From the NCBI RefSeq assembly GCF_900101785.1, contig NZ_LT629688.1, positions 1,798,001-1,862,000 of the forward strand: a stretch of 64,000 nucleotides of DNA, read 5' to 3'. The stretch's first letter is position 1; each line of letters opens with the position of its first letter. The notes under the pieces were generated by a model, which ran no database searches, was not told the origin of the DNA, and saw nothing but the letters and a program-made list of their open reading frames with translations. The position numbers and the translations under genes are program-made. Below, piece after piece: positions 17,370 to 33,228 of the stretch. This DNA comes from Auraticoccus monumenti (GTDB taxonomy: Bacteria > Actinomycetota > Actinomycetes > Propionibacteriales > Propionibacteriaceae).

Positions 17370-20198
17370 TCAGCCGTCGGCCTTCGGCGGCTGGACGACG
17401 ACCTGGGCGATCGAGTTGCCGGCCCGGGTCTTGCCCACGGTCAGCTTCACGCCGTAGGGGTCGTTCGGGTTCCCGTCACCCAGCGGCACCGACAGCCCGA
17501 CGTCCTCGCCGTACAGCTCGGTCAGCGGGTTGCCCTCGGCGTCGACCACGCGGACCGGGTACGGCTCGTTCCCCCCGTTGGGGATGACCGTCGAGGCGTC
17601 CACGTCGCGGTAGAAGAGGCTGCTGCCACGGACCTCGATGCCCGGGTACCAGCCCTTGGAGTCGTCGAAGGTGCTGACCGCCGGCAGCGAGCCGAAGGAG
17701 GTGCAGTACTCGTTGGTCCAGGCCTCGCCCGGCAGCTCGGCCAGGCACTCCGTGAAGGGCCTGGTCGCGGCACCGAAGGCGGCGTTGGACGACTGCGCCC
17801 GCGAGGGCAGGTTGTCCAGCGTCGAGGTGTCCTTCACCGCGGCCTCGCCGGAGCGCCGCAGCGGGTCGAAGTGGCTGTCCACGATCAGCAGACCACCCTT
17901 GCTGCCGACGCTGGGGGCGTCGTTGGTGGTGGCCAGCACCGGGTTGGCGTCGCCGTAGGTGGTGTCGCGGTACCAGACCAGCAGGCCGGGGGCGTTGTAG
18001 GCGATCTTCTCGACCTTCCACGGCCCGTTGCTGGCGTAGGTGGTGTCGTAGGCGTACTTCAGGCCCTCGTCGAAGCCGTCGTAGTTGCGCCACTCCGCGA
18101 GGTAGTACTGCGCCTGCTCGCGCTCACCGGTGGTGATGGTCCAGCCGGTGCCGGGCGCGCTGCCGGCCACCCAGCTGCCGACGGCGGTGGTCCAGCCGTT
18201 GGTGCCGCCCTCGACGTCGTCGCTCCAGACGATCTGGCTGCCGGAGGTGACCGAGAAGTCGTCGGCGAACCAGCCGCGCTCGAGGAACGCCGCGTCGGTG
18301 GCCTGGCGGAGCCGGACCTGGATGCTCTGGCCGGCGAAGGCGGAGAGGTCGATGTAGTCGTGGCGCCAGCCCTCGGAGGAGCCGGTGAGCCCGTACTTCT
18401 TGCCGCCGAACCCGGCCAGGTTGCCGTTCGGGTCCGGGTAGCCCTCGGGGGTGGTGACCTCGTTCCCGGCGTCGTCGAAGACCTTCTGCTCGACCCAGGT
18501 CGCGCCACCGTCGGTGGAGACCTCGACGAAGCCGAAGTCCCAGTCCTCCTCGATGACGTAGTCGTTCCACATCCAGAACTTGGGGTCGGTGGCGGGGACG
18601 TCGATGCTGCGGGTCAGGGTGAAGTCGGCCCAGTCGCCGTCCTGGCCGCTCCACCACATGTTCTCGCCGCTGTGCGGGTCGCCCAGGTCCTGCACCTTGT
18701 TCGGCAGGTTGATGATCAGGCCGTCCTCGCTGCCCCGGGGGGTGCGGGAGGTCTGGCCGACCTGGACGGTGCGGCGCCGGTCGCCGGGGTTGAACTCGAG
18801 CGGGTCGACCCAGCCGAGCACCCACTTGTCCCAGAGCCCCATGTGGGTGGGCATGCTCTGGAAGATCGGGCCGGCGTGGCTGCCGGAGCTCATCAGGTCC
18901 CAGAAGTCGACGTCGGAGTCACCGCCGCTGGTCACGTCGTAGAGGTCGGGCAGACCGAGGTCGTGGCCGTACTCGTGGGCGAAGACGCCGACGCCGGAGT
19001 CCTCGGGCTGGACGATGTAGTTGCTGATCCGGATCCCGGTGTCGCCGATCTCCGGTGCGGTGGCCAGTGCGGAGCTGTGCGCCCAGATGGCGTAGGTGCC
19101 CTCGGTGCCGCCGCCCCCGGACTTGTCCTCGCCGGCGTGCACCAGCACCAGGTGGTCGACGACGCCGTCGGGCTCGTACAGGTCGCCGTCGCCGTCGACG
19201 TCACCCTGGTCCTCGACGTCGTAGTCGGCCCAGGGGAAGTCGGGGTCCATCTCGTGGAGCTTGGTGACGGCGTCCAGGGCCATCTGCTGCGGGCCGCCGC
19301 TGCCGGGGTAGCCGTCCATGTCCTGGACCCGGCCGGCCTCCCAGGTCTGGTTGCCCTCGTCGTCGGTCACCAGCTGGCAGGTGTCGGCGGCGTAGTACGC
19401 CTCGGAGTTGTCCAGCGTGATCCAGGGCGAGGCCTCGCCGTCCACCGTGTAGGCGCCCTTGGACATCTCCTCGTACATCGCCTTCATCGTGTAGCCGGAG
19501 ATGTCGATGCCGGGCTCCCCGTCCGGACCGGTCAGGTCGGGGCGGACGCGCTCGGTGATGCCCTCGTCGGTGTAGAGCATCTTGTTGTAGTGCTCGGAGG
19601 AGAAGTCCTCGACCCAGAAGGAGTTGTTGTCCTCACCCTCGGCCCAGTCGGCGGGGTCCGGGATGTTGTTGTGCAGCGGGCCGGAGGGGACGTCGGCGGC
19701 GGGCACGCAGGTGCGGTCGCCGTTCACGCTGCGGGGGACCATCACGCCCGACCAGTCGTAGCTGACGTCCTCGTCGTACTCCACCAGCAGGGTCAGCAGC
19801 CGGGCCTCCTGGGTGGCCGGCGCCTTCTTGAACTCCCGCGGGTTCCGGCCCGTCCTGACCGCCTTCTGCTCGGCCTTGGCCAGCGCCTCCGCGGCCCGGG
19901 GGTTGCCCTCGGCGTGCTTGTAGCCGTAGGCCTTCGCCTCGGCCACCACCCGCTCGGCCTCCCCGACCTGGACGTCCTCACCCACCGCCGCCTCGAACTG
20001 CGGTGCGGCGTAGTTGATGTAGGCGTCCGACGGCCCGTACGGGTTCACCTCGGCGGGGTCCGCGGCGGCGGTGCCCCCGGGCAGCGAGGCCAGCGAGCCG
20101 CCGGCGAGCAGGGCCAGGGCGGAGAGCCCCACGACCAGGGGGGTCCCGGTGCGCCGCAGCGCTGCGGCTCGCGACCGGGTGGGTGAGGACTGGGGCAC
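17370..20198 (-). CDS. Secreted immune inhibitor A-like metalloprotease (peptidase M6)
   Basis: A 942-residue exported zinc protease. The basic N-terminus and hydrophobic stretch (about residues 20-45, ending GGTAAADPA) form a signal peptide. The zinc-binding motif HEYGHDLGLPDLYD is near residue 406, in the HExxH context of M6 peptidases, followed by the FWDLMSSGSH Met-turn. The remainder contains beta-rich domains seen in InhA proteins. Acidic DGDGD-type loops (around residue 335) could bind calcium. The GTG start has GGAAGAAGG upstream. It stands alone, and a hairpin terminator follows. Likely role is extracellular protein degradation; virulence is not implied. Confidence 0.93.
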   Translation of the reverse strand: MPQSSPTRSRAAALRRTGTPLVVGLSALALLAGGSLASLPGGTAAADPAEVNPYGPSDAYINYAAPQFEAAVGEDVQVGEAERVVAEAKAYGYKHAEGNPRAAEALAKAEQKAVRTGRNPREFKKAPATQEARLLTLLVEYDEDVSYDWSGVMVPRSVNGDRTCVPAADVPSGPLHNNIPDPADWAEGEDNNSFWVEDFSSEHYNKMLYTDEGITERVRPDLTGPDGEPGIDISGYTMKAMYEEMSKGAYTVDGEASPWITLDNSEAYYAADTCQLVTDDEGNQTWEAGRVQDMDGYPGSGGPQQMALDAVTKLHEMDPDFPWADYDVEDQGDVDGDGDLYEPDGVVDHLVLVHAGEDKSGGGGTEGTYAIWAHSSALATAPEIGDTGIRISNYIVQPEDSGVGVFAHEYGHDLGLPDLYDVTSGGDSDVDFWDLMSSGSHAGPIFQSMPTHMGLWDKWVLGWVDPLEFNPGDRRRTVQVGQTSRTPRGSEDGLIINLPNKVQDLGDPHSGENMWWSGQDGDWADFTLTRSIDVPATDPKFWMWNDYVIEEDWDFGFVEVSTDGGATWVEQKVFDDAGNEVTTPEGYPDPNGNLAGFGGKKYGLTGSSEGWRHDYIDLSAFAGQSIQVRLRQATDAAFLERGWFADDFSVTSGSQIVWSDDVEGGTNGWTTAVGSWVAGSAPGTGWTITTGEREQAQYYLAEWRNYDGFDEGLKYAYDTTYASNGPWKVEKIAYNAPGLLVWYRDTTYGDANPVLATTNDAPSVGSKGGLLIVDSHFDPLRRSGEAAVKDTSTLDNLPSRAQSSNAAFGAATRPFTECLAELPGEAWTNEYCTSFGSLPAVSTFDDSKGWYPGIEVRGSSLFYRDVDASTVIPNGGNEPYPVRVVDAEGNPLTELYGEDVGLSVPLGDGNPNDPYGVKLTVGKTRAGNSIAQVVVQPPKADG

Positions 20199-20385
20199 GG
20201 TGATGCCTTCTTCCTGTGACGCGGTGCGGGGGGTGTCGCACGGACGACGGCGGCCGGAGCCGGCGCGAGGGGGTGTGGTCTCGTCCCCTGATCCTGTGCG
20301 CGTCGAGGGGTGGTGGCGAGACCTGCACCGGTGACGTTACCAAACTGTGACCTGGGGTCCGGTCGGTCCGGAGGGTCCGGAGACG

Positions 20386-20421
20386 CCACGAGGGGCAGAC
20401 CCGGAGGTCTGCCCCTCGTGG
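20386..20421 (-). terminator. Perfect 16-bp hairpin after citrate synthase
   Basis: CCACGAGGGGCAGACC (20386-20401) pairs exactly with 20406-20421 over loop CGGA, 21 bases after the gltA stop on the minus strand. Confidence 0.88.
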
Positions 20422-20442
20422 GGCCCGGCGGGAGCCGAGAGG

Positions 20443-21708
<1,266 letters not shown>

Positions 21709-21714
21709 GGGGTC

Positions 21715-21720
21715 AAGATA
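21715..21720 (-). promoter_or_regulatory. -10 element TATCTT directly before gltA (leaderless)
   Basis: On the minus strand TATCTT is followed by six bases and then the ATG, which puts +1 exactly on the A of the start codon. No Shine-Dalgarno sequence is present. Confidence 0.55.
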
Positions 21721-21795
21721 GGGGGTGCCTGGGGGGCGGGCGAATCGCGGGGCGCGCGCACGCGGGAGGTCGCTCCCCGCGGCACCGAGGTCGTT

Positions 21796-21824
21796 TTGAC
21801 CCCTGGGTGGGCTCGGAGTAGTCT
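21796..21824 (+). promoter_or_regulatory. Sigma-A-type promoter of rplM-rpsI-glmM
   Basis: TTGACC (21796-21801), a 17-base spacer and TAGTCT (21819-21824). Transcription would begin near 21831, leaving a 5' leader of about 160 bases before rplM that may be structured, as in other ribosomal protein operons; no specific fold was assigned. Confidence 0.7.
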
Positions 21825-21990
21825 GAGCCGCTGTTGCGCTGAGGTGTGCCCACCGCGGTGCTGCGACCAGGGATCCGTCCCCGGAATCGTGGCCCGGGAG
21901 AGCCGGCACTCGGCGTGAGAGCCACACATGTCAGTTCACGACGCTGGTCGAAGTACCGGCGGCAAACACTACGGAAGATGGTCCACGAGC

Positions 21991-22434
21991 GTGTCTACGT
22001 ACAGCCCGAAGCCTGGTGAGGTGACCAGGGAATGGCATGTCATCGATGCCGAAGACATCGTGCTGGGTCGCCTGGCCGTCTCGGCCGCCACCCTGCTGCG
22101 CGGCAAGCACAAGGCGACGTACGCCCCGCACGTCGACGGCGGTGACTTCGTCGTGGTGGTGAACGCCTCCAAGATCGCCCTGACCGGCAACAAGGCCACC
22201 GACAAGATGGCCTACCGCCACTCCGGTCGTCCCGGCGGTCTGCGCGCCGTGCCCTACGGCGAGCTCCTCAAGAACGACCCGCGCAAGGCCGTCGAGCTGG
22301 CGGTCTGGGGCATGCTGCCCAAGAACAAGCTGAGCCGTCGGCAGCTCAGCAAGCTCAAGGTCTACGCCGGCCCGGAGCACCCGCACAAGGCCCAGCAGCC
22401 GGCCGAGTACCAGATCACCCAGATCGCCCAGTGA
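21991..22434 (+). CDS. rplM: 50S ribosomal protein L13
   Basis: Large-subunit protein, 147 residues from the GTG at 21991 ([20 protein letters not shown]), the usual L13 N-terminus in this group. The frame stays open upstream to 21928, but those 21 codons are not L13-like and lie in the leader. Conserved segments include [31 protein letters not shown] and [19 protein letters not shown]. It is followed after 16 bases by rpsI. Confidence 0.96.
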   Translation: MSTYSPKPGEVTREWHVIDAEDIVLGRLAVSAATLLRGKHKATYAPHVDGGDFVVVVNASKIALTGNKATDKMAYRHSGRPGGLRAVPYGELLKNDPRKAVELAVWGMLPKNKLSRRQLSKLKVYAGPEHPHKAQQPAEYQITQIAQ

Positions 22435-22450
22435 GCACGCGAGGAACCCG

Positions 22451-22969
22451 ATGACCGAGACCGTAGAAGAGACCGTCGAGTCGACGCCGTTCGCCGAGGG
22501 CGACCGTGAGATCGCCTACCGGTCGGAGACCGGCACGGGGGCCGGCCAGCAGGCCGCCTCCACCGGCCGCGCCGCCGTGGTGGCCCCCGCCGGCGCCACC
22601 GGCCGCCGCAAGGAGGCGATCGCCCGCGTGCGGATCGTCCCCGGCTCCGGCCAGTGGACGATCAACGGCCGCACCCTGGAGAACTACTTCCCCAACAAGG
22701 TGCACCAGCAGATCGTCTCCGAGCCCTTCGGCACCGCCGGTGTCGACGGGTCCTACGACGTCATCGCCCGCCTGCACGGTGGTGGCGTGACCGGTCAGGC
22801 CGGCGCCCTGCGTCTCGGTGTGGCCCGCGCGCTGAACGCCGTGGACGCCGAGGCCAGCCGTCCCGCCCTGAAGAAGGCCGGGATGCTGACCCGCGACGCG
22901 CGGATCAAGGAGCGCAAGAAGGCCGGTCTGAAGAAGGCCCGCAAGGCGCCCCAGTACAGCAAGCGCTGA
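22451..22969 (+). CDS. rpsI: 30S ribosomal protein S9
   Basis: Small-subunit protein whose basic C-terminus reaches the decoding site. It is 172 residues long: about 50 acidic or low-complexity N-terminal residues precede the S9 domain ([17 protein letters not shown] ... [19 protein letters not shown]) and the universal tail RKAPQYSKR. Such N-terminal extensions are normal in actinobacteria. The ATG has AGGAA six bases upstream. Confidence 0.97.
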   Translation: MTETVEETVESTPFAEGDREIAYRSETGTGAGQQAASTGRAAVVAPAGATGRRKEAIARVRIVPGSGQWTINGRTLENYFPNKVHQQIVSEPFGTAGVDGSYDVIARLHGGGVTGQAGALRLGVARALNAVDAEASRPALKKAGMLTRDARIKERKKAGLKKARKAPQYSKR

Positions 22970-22973
22970 TCAC

Positions 22974-24341
22974 GTGGGTCGACTCTTCGGCACCGATGGT
23001 GTCCGGGGTCGGGCCAACCAGGACCTGACTGCCGAGGTCGCGCTCGATCTCTCCGTCGCCGCCGCCCACGTGCTGGGCGAGGCGGGGGAGTTCGATCGGG
23101 CGCGACCTCGCGCGTTGGTCGGCCGGGACCCGCGGGCCTCCGGTGAGTTCCTGGAGGCCGCGGTCGTGGCCGGGCTGGCCAGCGCGGGCGTGGACGTGGT
23201 CCGGCTCGGCGTGGTGCCCACCCCGGGTGTGGCCTGGCTGGTCGGGCACTCCGCCGCCGAGCTCGGCGTGATGATCTCCGCCAGCCACAACCCGATGCCC
23301 GACAACGGCATCAAGTTCTTCGCCCGCGGTGGCGTGAAGCTCGACGACCGCATCGAGGACGCGATCGAGGCCCGCCTCCGTGAGCCCTGGCAGCGGCCGA
23401 CCGGAGCCGGCGTGGGACGCGTCAGCGACGACGGTGCCCTGATCGAGGGCTACGTCGCCCACCTGGTGGGCAGCCTCAACGGGCCCGACGGCGACGGGGC
23501 CGCGGTCAGCCTCGAGGGGATCACCGTGGTGGTCGACTGCGCCAACGGCGCGGCCTCGATGACGGCCGTGGCCGCCTTCGAGACCCAGGGGGCCACCGTG
23601 GTGGCCATCCACGCCGAGCCCGACGGCGTCAACATCAACCAGGACTGCGGCTCCACCCACATGGACGACCTCCGGGCGGCCGTGGTCGAGCACGGCGCCG
23701 ACCTGGGCATCGCCCTGGACGGGGACGCCGACCGCTGCCTGGCGGTCGACGCCGACGGCACGCTGGTGGACGGCGACCAGATCCTGGCGGTGCTGGCCGT
23801 GGGCATGAAGGAGGCCGGAACCCTCACCGGGGACACCGTGGTGGCCACCGTGATGAGCAACCTCGGCTTCGTCAACGCCATGCGCGAGCACGACATCCAC
23901 GTGCTGCAGACCAAGGTCGGCGACCGCTACGTGCTCGAGGCCATGAGCGCCGGTGGGTTCGCGCTCGGCGGCGAGCAGTCCGGTCACGTGGTGCTCTCCC
24001 AGTACGCCACCACCGGGGACGGTGCCCTCACCGCCCTGCACCTGATGGCGCGGATGGTCACCAGCGGACGTCCGCTCTCCGAGCTCGCCGCCGTGATGAC
24101 CCGGCTCCCGCAGGTGCTCGTCAACGTCAACGACGTGGACCGCTCCCGGGCGTCCTCGGACGAGGAGCTGCTGGCCGCCGTCGCCCAGGCCTCGGAGCAG
24201 CTGGGGGACAGCGGCCGCGTGCTGCTGCGACCATCGGGCACCGAGGCGCTGGTCCGCGTCATGGTGGAGGCGGAGAGCTTCGAGCGGGCCCAGCAGGTCG
24301 CGCAGTCCCTGGCCGAGGTGGTTCGCCTCCGTCTCCGCTGA
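22974..24341 (+). CDS. glmM: Phosphoglucosamine mutase
   Basis: Converts glucosamine-6-phosphate to glucosamine-1-phosphate for UDP-GlcNAc and cell-wall synthesis. The 455-residue protein shows the phosphoserine loop [16 protein letters not shown] (about residue 102), the metal-binding loop [12 protein letters not shown] (about 247), the sugar-binding GGEQSGHVV and the phosphate-binding [14 protein letters not shown]. The GTG start lies only four bases after the rpsI stop, so it is read with the ribosomal protein operon. Its product feeds the same pathway as glmS further along. Confidence 0.97.
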   Translation: MGRLFGTDGVRGRANQDLTAEVALDLSVAAAHVLGEAGEFDRARPRALVGRDPRASGEFLEAAVVAGLASAGVDVVRLGVVPTPGVAWLVGHSAAELGVMISASHNPMPDNGIKFFARGGVKLDDRIEDAIEARLREPWQRPTGAGVGRVSDDGALIEGYVAHLVGSLNGPDGDGAAVSLEGITVVVDCANGAASMTAVAAFETQGATVVAIHAEPDGVNINQDCGSTHMDDLRAAVVEHGADLGIALDGDADRCLAVDADGTLVDGDQILAVLAVGMKEAGTLTGDTVVATVMSNLGFVNAMREHDIHVLQTKVGDRYVLEAMSAGGFALGGEQSGHVVLSQYATTGDGALTALHLMARMVTSGRPLSELAAVMTRLPQVLVNVNDVDRSRASSDEELLAAVAQASEQLGDSGRVLLRPSGTEALVRVMVEAESFERAQQVAQSLAEVVRLRLR

Positions 24342-24381
24342 AGCGGGAGACCCTGCCGGTCACCGGGACCTCGCGCCCCGC

Positions 24382-24387
24382 TAGCGT
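24382..24387 (+). promoter_or_regulatory. -10 element TAGCGT, leaderless start of the LLM oxidoreductase
   Basis: TAGCGT ends six bases before the ATG at 24394, placing +1 on the start codon. A weak GTCACC lies 17 bases upstream as a possible -35. Confidence 0.5.
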
Positions 24388-24393
24388 CGAGCC

Positions 24394-25269
24394 ATGCGCT
24401 TCGGCATCACGATCCTCCCTGAGCACCCGTGGGCCGAGGCAGAGCCGCTGTGGCGCGGAGCCGAGGAGCTCGGCTTCGACCACGCCTGGACCTACGACCA
24501 CCTGAGCTGGGGCGGGCTGCCCGACGTCCCCTGGTACGGCACCGTGCCCACGCTCACCGCGGCGGCGCTGGTGACGTCGCGGATCAGGCTGGGCACCTTC
24601 GTCGTGTCGCCGAACTTCCGCCACCCGGCGGCCTTCGTGCGGGAGGTGCTGAGCCTGCACGACGTCTCCGAGGGGCGTCTGCTGCTCGGGCTCGGCGCCG
24701 GCGGATCACCCGACGACCGGGTCCTCGGGTCTGCTCCGCTGCCCCCCGGGCGGCGGGTGGACCGGCTGGTGGAGTTCACCACGCTGCTCAGCGAGCTGCT
24801 GACCCGCGACCACGTCGACCACACGGGGGAGTACTTCACCACCGTGGACGCACGCACCCTGCCGACGACGGCCGTCGACGTGCCCCTGGTGGTGGCCGCC
24901 AACGGCCCTCGCTCGCAGCGGCTCGCGGTGCGCTTCGGCTCCGGGCAGCCGGACTCGGGCTGGGTCACCACCGGCGGCCCGGGGACCGAGGACGAGGACT
25001 GGTGGGACTCGCTCAGCGACCTGTCCCGCCGGATGGACCGGCTGCAGGAGGAGACCGGCTGCGAGCTGCGTCGCTACCTGAGCCTGGACGGCTCCTCGCG
25101 CTACGCGCTGGCCGACGTCGACACCTTCACCGGGATGGTCGAGCGTGCGGCGGGGCTCGGCTTCACCGACCTGGTCACGCACTGGCCACGGCGCAGCGGC
25201 GTCTACGCCGGCTCCCGGGACACCCTGGAGTCCGTGGCGGCGCTGCTGCCCCAGTGGCGCGACGCCTGA
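24394..25269 (+). CDS. LLM-class (luciferase-like) flavin-dependent oxidoreductase
   Basis: A 291-residue TIM-barrel protein of the bacterial luciferase superfamily, probably using F420 or FMN. Signatures are MRFGITILPEHPWAEA, GFDHAWTYDHL, the strand TSRIRLGTFVVSPNFRHPA, the LHDVSEGRLLLGLGAGG cofactor loop and VDVPLVVAANGPRSQRLA. Substrate unknown. The stop lies 15 bases from the convergent coaA stop. Confidence 0.88.
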   Translation: MRFGITILPEHPWAEAEPLWRGAEELGFDHAWTYDHLSWGGLPDVPWYGTVPTLTAAALVTSRIRLGTFVVSPNFRHPAAFVREVLSLHDVSEGRLLLGLGAGGSPDDRVLGSAPLPPGRRVDRLVEFTTLLSELLTRDHVDHTGEYFTTVDARTLPTTAVDVPLVVAANGPRSQRLAVRFGSGQPDSGWVTTGGPGTEDEDWWDSLSDLSRRMDRLQEETGCELRRYLSLDGSSRYALADVDTFTGMVERAAGLGFTDLVTHWPRRSGVYAGSRDTLESVAALLPQWRDA

Positions 25270-25284
25270 GTCCCTCGGGGGGGG

Positions 25285-26241
25285 TCACACCTTGCGGATC
25301 CGCACCCAGCGGACGTCGTGGTTGGTGCCCTTGCGCATGATCGCGGTGGCCCGTCCCCGGGTGGGGAGGATGTTGGTCACCAGGTTGGGGCCGTTGATGG
25401 TGTCCCAGATGTTGCCGGCGTAGGCCAGGGCCTCGTCCTGGCTCATGGCCGCGAAGCGACGGAAGTACGAGCCGGGGTCGCGGAAGGCCGTGTCGCGCAG
25501 GGTGGAGAAGCGCTGCAGGAACCAGGTCCTGATGTCCTCGGTGGAGGCGTCGACGTAGACGGAGAAGTCGAAGAAGTCGCTGACCGCCAGGCTGGTGGTC
25601 CCGTCGGCGCGCTGCCTGGCCGGCTGCAGCACGTTGAGCCCCTCGACGATCAGGATGTCGGGCTGGTTCACCACGATCCGGCGGTCGGGGACGATGTCGT
25701 AGCTGAGGTGGCTGTAGACGGGTGCGGTGACGGAGGGCTTGCCGCTCTTGACGTCCATCACGAAGCGCAGCAGCGCCCGCCGGTCGTAGGACTCCGGGAA
25801 CCCCTTGCGGTGCAGGGCGCCCCGGCGCTCGAGCTCGGCGTTGGGGAACAGGAACCCGTCGGTGGTGAGGAGCTCGACGTGGGGGTGGTGCGGCCACCGC
25901 GACAGCAGCTCCTTGAGCAGGCGCGCCGTGGTCGACTTGCCGACCGCCACCGAGCCGGCGACGCCGATCACGAACGGCGTGCGCCCCACGGACAGCCGCA
26001 GGAAGTCGTTGGTGGAGCGGTAGAGGTCGCCGAAGTGCCGGAAGTACTCGCTCATCAGCCGGGTCAGGGGGAGGTAGACCTCGATCACCTCCTGCAGGCT
26101 GGTGGGGTCGTTCATGCCGCGCAGCCGCGACAGCGTCTCCTCGTCCAGGGTCATGGGTGTGGAGGCGGCCAGCTCGGCCCAGGCCTCGCGGTCCCGCTCG
26201 ACGTAGGGACCGTTGGTCTCACCGCTGCTGTCCAGTGACAT
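25285..26241 (-). CDS. coaA: Type I pantothenate kinase
   Basis: Phosphorylates pantothenate, the first step of CoA synthesis. The 318-residue protein ([21 protein letters not shown]) has the P-loop [28 protein letters not shown], the [16 protein letters not shown] segment, HLSYDIV and VEGLNVLQ, all typical of bacterial CoaA. An in-frame ATG nine bases upstream (26250) has GGTGG before it and is an equally possible start. A CACAAT box seven bases before 26241 would make the shorter form leaderless. Confidence 0.95.
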   Translation of the reverse strand: MSLDSSGETNGPYVERDREAWAELAASTPMTLDEETLSRLRGMNDPTSLQEVIEVYLPLTRLMSEYFRHFGDLYRSTNDFLRLSVGRTPFVIGVAGSVAVGKSTTARLLKELLSRWPHHPHVELLTTDGFLFPNAELERRGALHRKGFPESYDRRALLRFVMDVKSGKPSVTAPVYSHLSYDIVPDRRIVVNQPDILIVEGLNVLQPARQRADGTTSLAVSDFFDFSVYVDASTEDIRTWFLQRFSTLRDTAFRDPGSYFRRFAAMSQDEALAYAGNIWDTINGPNLVTNILPTRGRATAIMRKGTNHDVRWVRIRKV

Positions 26242-26338
26242 GGCCGCCATTGTGCCCACCGGACGGACGTCCCACGGACCTCGGCCCGCCCGCGGGACGG
26301 GCGCCGCAGCCGGCTGTCTGCACCCGGGACGTCCCGAT

Positions 26339-26367
26339 TTGCGCTCCTGGACATCCGCGCGTAATGT
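26339..26367 (+). promoter_or_regulatory. Upstream rrn promoter candidate P1
   Basis: TTGCGC (26339-26344), 17-base spacer, TAATGT (26362-26367), about 430 bases before 16S. The direction and spacing suit rRNA transcription. Confidence 0.55.
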
Positions 26368-26530
26368 TCTCCGAGTCGCCAGTGCAGGGGACTGGCCCGG
26401 ACCGCGAGGTCCAGGGGCCGGGAACCGCCAGGCGACCACCACAACGATCAAGGCCTCAGGGCTGGGTCCGTCGAGTAGACGGCTCACAGGACTGGACCTC
26501 GTGGGGTGGTGGCGGAGCTCGGAACCGGGT

Positions 26531-26559
26531 TTGACTCGGGAGCGGGGGACGGGTAAGTT
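26531..26559 (+). promoter_or_regulatory. Main rrn promoter candidate P2
   Basis: TTGACT (26531-26536), 17-base spacer, TAAGTT (26554-26559). This -35/-10 pair is the closest to consensus in the region. The leader that follows includes CTTGAGAACTCAACAGTGTG (26614 onward), a conserved actinobacterial rrn leader motif tied to antitermination or processing. Confidence 0.72.
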
Positions 26560-26796
26560 TGACCGGGTTGCCCCAAGTTCGGCTGTGAGGTCGGGCGAGG
26601 TGTGTGGCGGATTCTTGAGAACTCAACAGTGTGCTTGTAGGTCATTGCCAATTTGGTTATGTCTCCGTCTCCTGGCTCATCCTTTTGGGGTGTGGTTGGG
26701 GATGGTTTCTTTGAGATTGATTGTTGATTGGACCAGTTATGGTTCTGTCAGTGGTTGGACTCGTGTTGTAAGGACGGCGCTTTCGGGTGTCGGTAA

Positions 26797-31836
<5,040 letters not shown>

Positions 31837-31922
31837 ACTGCATTCGATGTTTGCGTCCACTGTGAGGTCTCTCGAGACATCAACACAACCCGACATATGG
31901 GGTTTGTTGACATCTCCATAGA

Positions 31923-32041
31923 GTTTCGGTGGCCATGGCGAAGGGGAAACACCCGGTCCCATTCCGAACCCGGAAGTTAAGCCCTTCAGCGCCGATGGTA
32001 CTGCACACGGGAGTGTGTGGGAGACTAGGACGCCGCCGGAC
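31923..32041 (+). rRNA. rrf: 5S ribosomal RNA
   Basis: About 119 bases starting GTTTCGGTGGCCATGGCG and ending GACGCCGCCGGAC, whose ends pair as helix I. The internal CCCATTCCGAACCCGGAAGT loop is diagnostic. Confidence 0.95.
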
Positions 32042-32057
32042 AAACAATGTACGGATT

Positions 32058-32101
32058 CCCCTGGACGGGGGCCCTTCTTCGGAGGGGACCCTGTCCAGGG
32101 G
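32058..32101 (+). terminator. rrn operon terminator hairpin
   Basis: CCCCTGGAC (32058-32066) pairs with GTCCAGGGG (32093-32101); the stem continues inward through a G-T step and GGG/CCC pairs around a TTCTTCGGA loop. It lies 17 bases after 5S. No tRNA follows before the convergent regulator gene. Confidence 0.85.
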
Positions 32102-32209
32102 ATTCGTGCGTTCTGGGCCAGTTCGCGGTGCCACTGACGATGTACCAGCCTGGCGCCAGCAGCGCCGGTGGACGTAGGTGCACGCCCTGTGGCAGGGCCT
32201 GGGCGAACC

Positions 32210-33085
32210 TCAGGAGCTCCATCGGATCATCGCCTTGCCCGGCCCGAAGTCCTGGAGCCGCAGGTGCGCCGAGCTCGCCCCGCGCAGGTCGAGGGGGGTC
32301 ACCCGGGTGTCGGTGTCGGACTCCACCACCGTCTCGCAGCGGGCCGGCACCGCGTCGGGGTGGAAACGGACCCAGAGCACGAGCTCCGCCGACGGGCGCA
32401 CCCGGAGCACCGAGAAGCGTCCGGGCAGCTCGAGGTCGGGCGGCAGCTCGTACTGGTGCTCGGTCAGGACCGTCTCACCCACCAGCAGCGGCCGGGTGAA
32501 GAGGAGCTCGGTGACGAAGAACCCGTGCTCCGGGGCCGAGACCAGCCGCCCTTCGTGGGCTCCCGCCAGCAACCTCAACCTGGGGCGGCGCACCATCGGC
32601 TGCTCGAAGAAGATGACCAGCGCCCGGCGGTCGATCCCGGTCCGGGTGGCCCGGTCCAGCGACCTCATGATCATGGTGCTGGGCCGGCCGTCGGCGTCGA
32701 CGTCCATGGTGGAGTGCGCGCTGACCGTCTGCAGACCGTTGGCCCAGTCCTCCATCCCCAGCTCGTCGAGCGCCTCCTGCACCAGGGGGCCGGCGGTCAT
32801 CGTGTGGGCGAGGTCGGCCGGGGCGGAGAGCGGCAGCACGCGTCGGCGGGGCTGCAGGGCACGGCGGAGATGGCCGGACGGCAGCTCCAGCAGCTCCTCC
32901 AGCGCGGGCAGCACCTCCTGGGAGGTGACCGGGTCCGGCAACCGGTGGCCGGAGCGCCAGTGGCTGAGGGTGGACAGGCTGATGCGCGCTCCCCGGGCTC
33001 GTAGCTGTGCGTGCAGCCGGGTCAGCGACGTACCGCTGCGCTCCACCGCGCCGGCCAGGACGGAGGCGAAGGTCACCGCCGACAT
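32210..33085 (-). CDS. Helix-turn-helix (Xre-like) DNA-binding protein with unrecognised C-terminal domain
   Basis: A 291-residue soluble protein. Residues 1-65 resemble a Cro/C1-type HTH: SVLAGAVERSGTSLTRLHAQLRA then ISLSTLSHWRSGHRLPDP, where the second part reads as a recognition helix. The remaining 220 residues are a mixed alpha/beta domain that I do not recognise; no Cys-rich, kinase or nucleotide motif is visible. It lies alone between the rrn terminator and glmS, divergent from glmS, so regulation of glmS or itself is possible but not shown. The ATG start is the first codon of the frame. Confidence 0.72.
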   Translation of the reverse strand: MSAVTFASVLAGAVERSGTSLTRLHAQLRARGARISLSTLSHWRSGHRLPDPVTSQEVLPALEELLELPSGHLRRALQPRRRVLPLSAPADLAHTMTAGPLVQEALDELGMEDWANGLQTVSAHSTMDVDADGRPSTMIMRSLDRATRTGIDRRALVIFFEQPMVRRPRLRLLAGAHEGRLVSAPEHGFFVTELLFTRPLLVGETVLTEHQYELPPDLELPGRFSVLRVRPSAELVLWVRFHPDAVPARCETVVESDTDTRVTPLDLRGASSAHLRLQDFGPGKAMIRWSS

Positions 33086-33160
33086 CGCCCCCCCGTCCGC
33101 GCGGCAGCAGGACCCGTCCGGTCGTCCGCTGCCGCGTGCGGACGGCCGGTGCCGGGACAG

Positions 33161-33166
33161 TAGCGT
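33161..33166 (+). promoter_or_regulatory. -10 element TAGCGT upstream of glmS
   Basis: TAGCGT in the divergent gap between the HTH gene and glmS. It would give a 5' leader of about 56 bases that includes the GGTGGAG ribosome binding site. No glmS ribozyme features were seen. Confidence 0.4.
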
Positions 33167-33228
33167 CTGCCCGGGCCACCCGGCGTCACAGCGCGGGATC
33201 CTCCTCCAGCACCCCTAGGGTGGAGCCC

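Noticed and set aside
17871-20186. Long plus-strand frame opposite the M6 protease
   Set aside because: Val/Gly/His-rich antisense of a real gene with a clear HEYGH zinc motif on the minus strand.
33086-33228. glmS ribozyme/riboswitch upstream of glmS
   Set aside because: The leader is only about 60 bases and lacks the ribozyme core; the glmS ribozyme is a Firmicutes feature.
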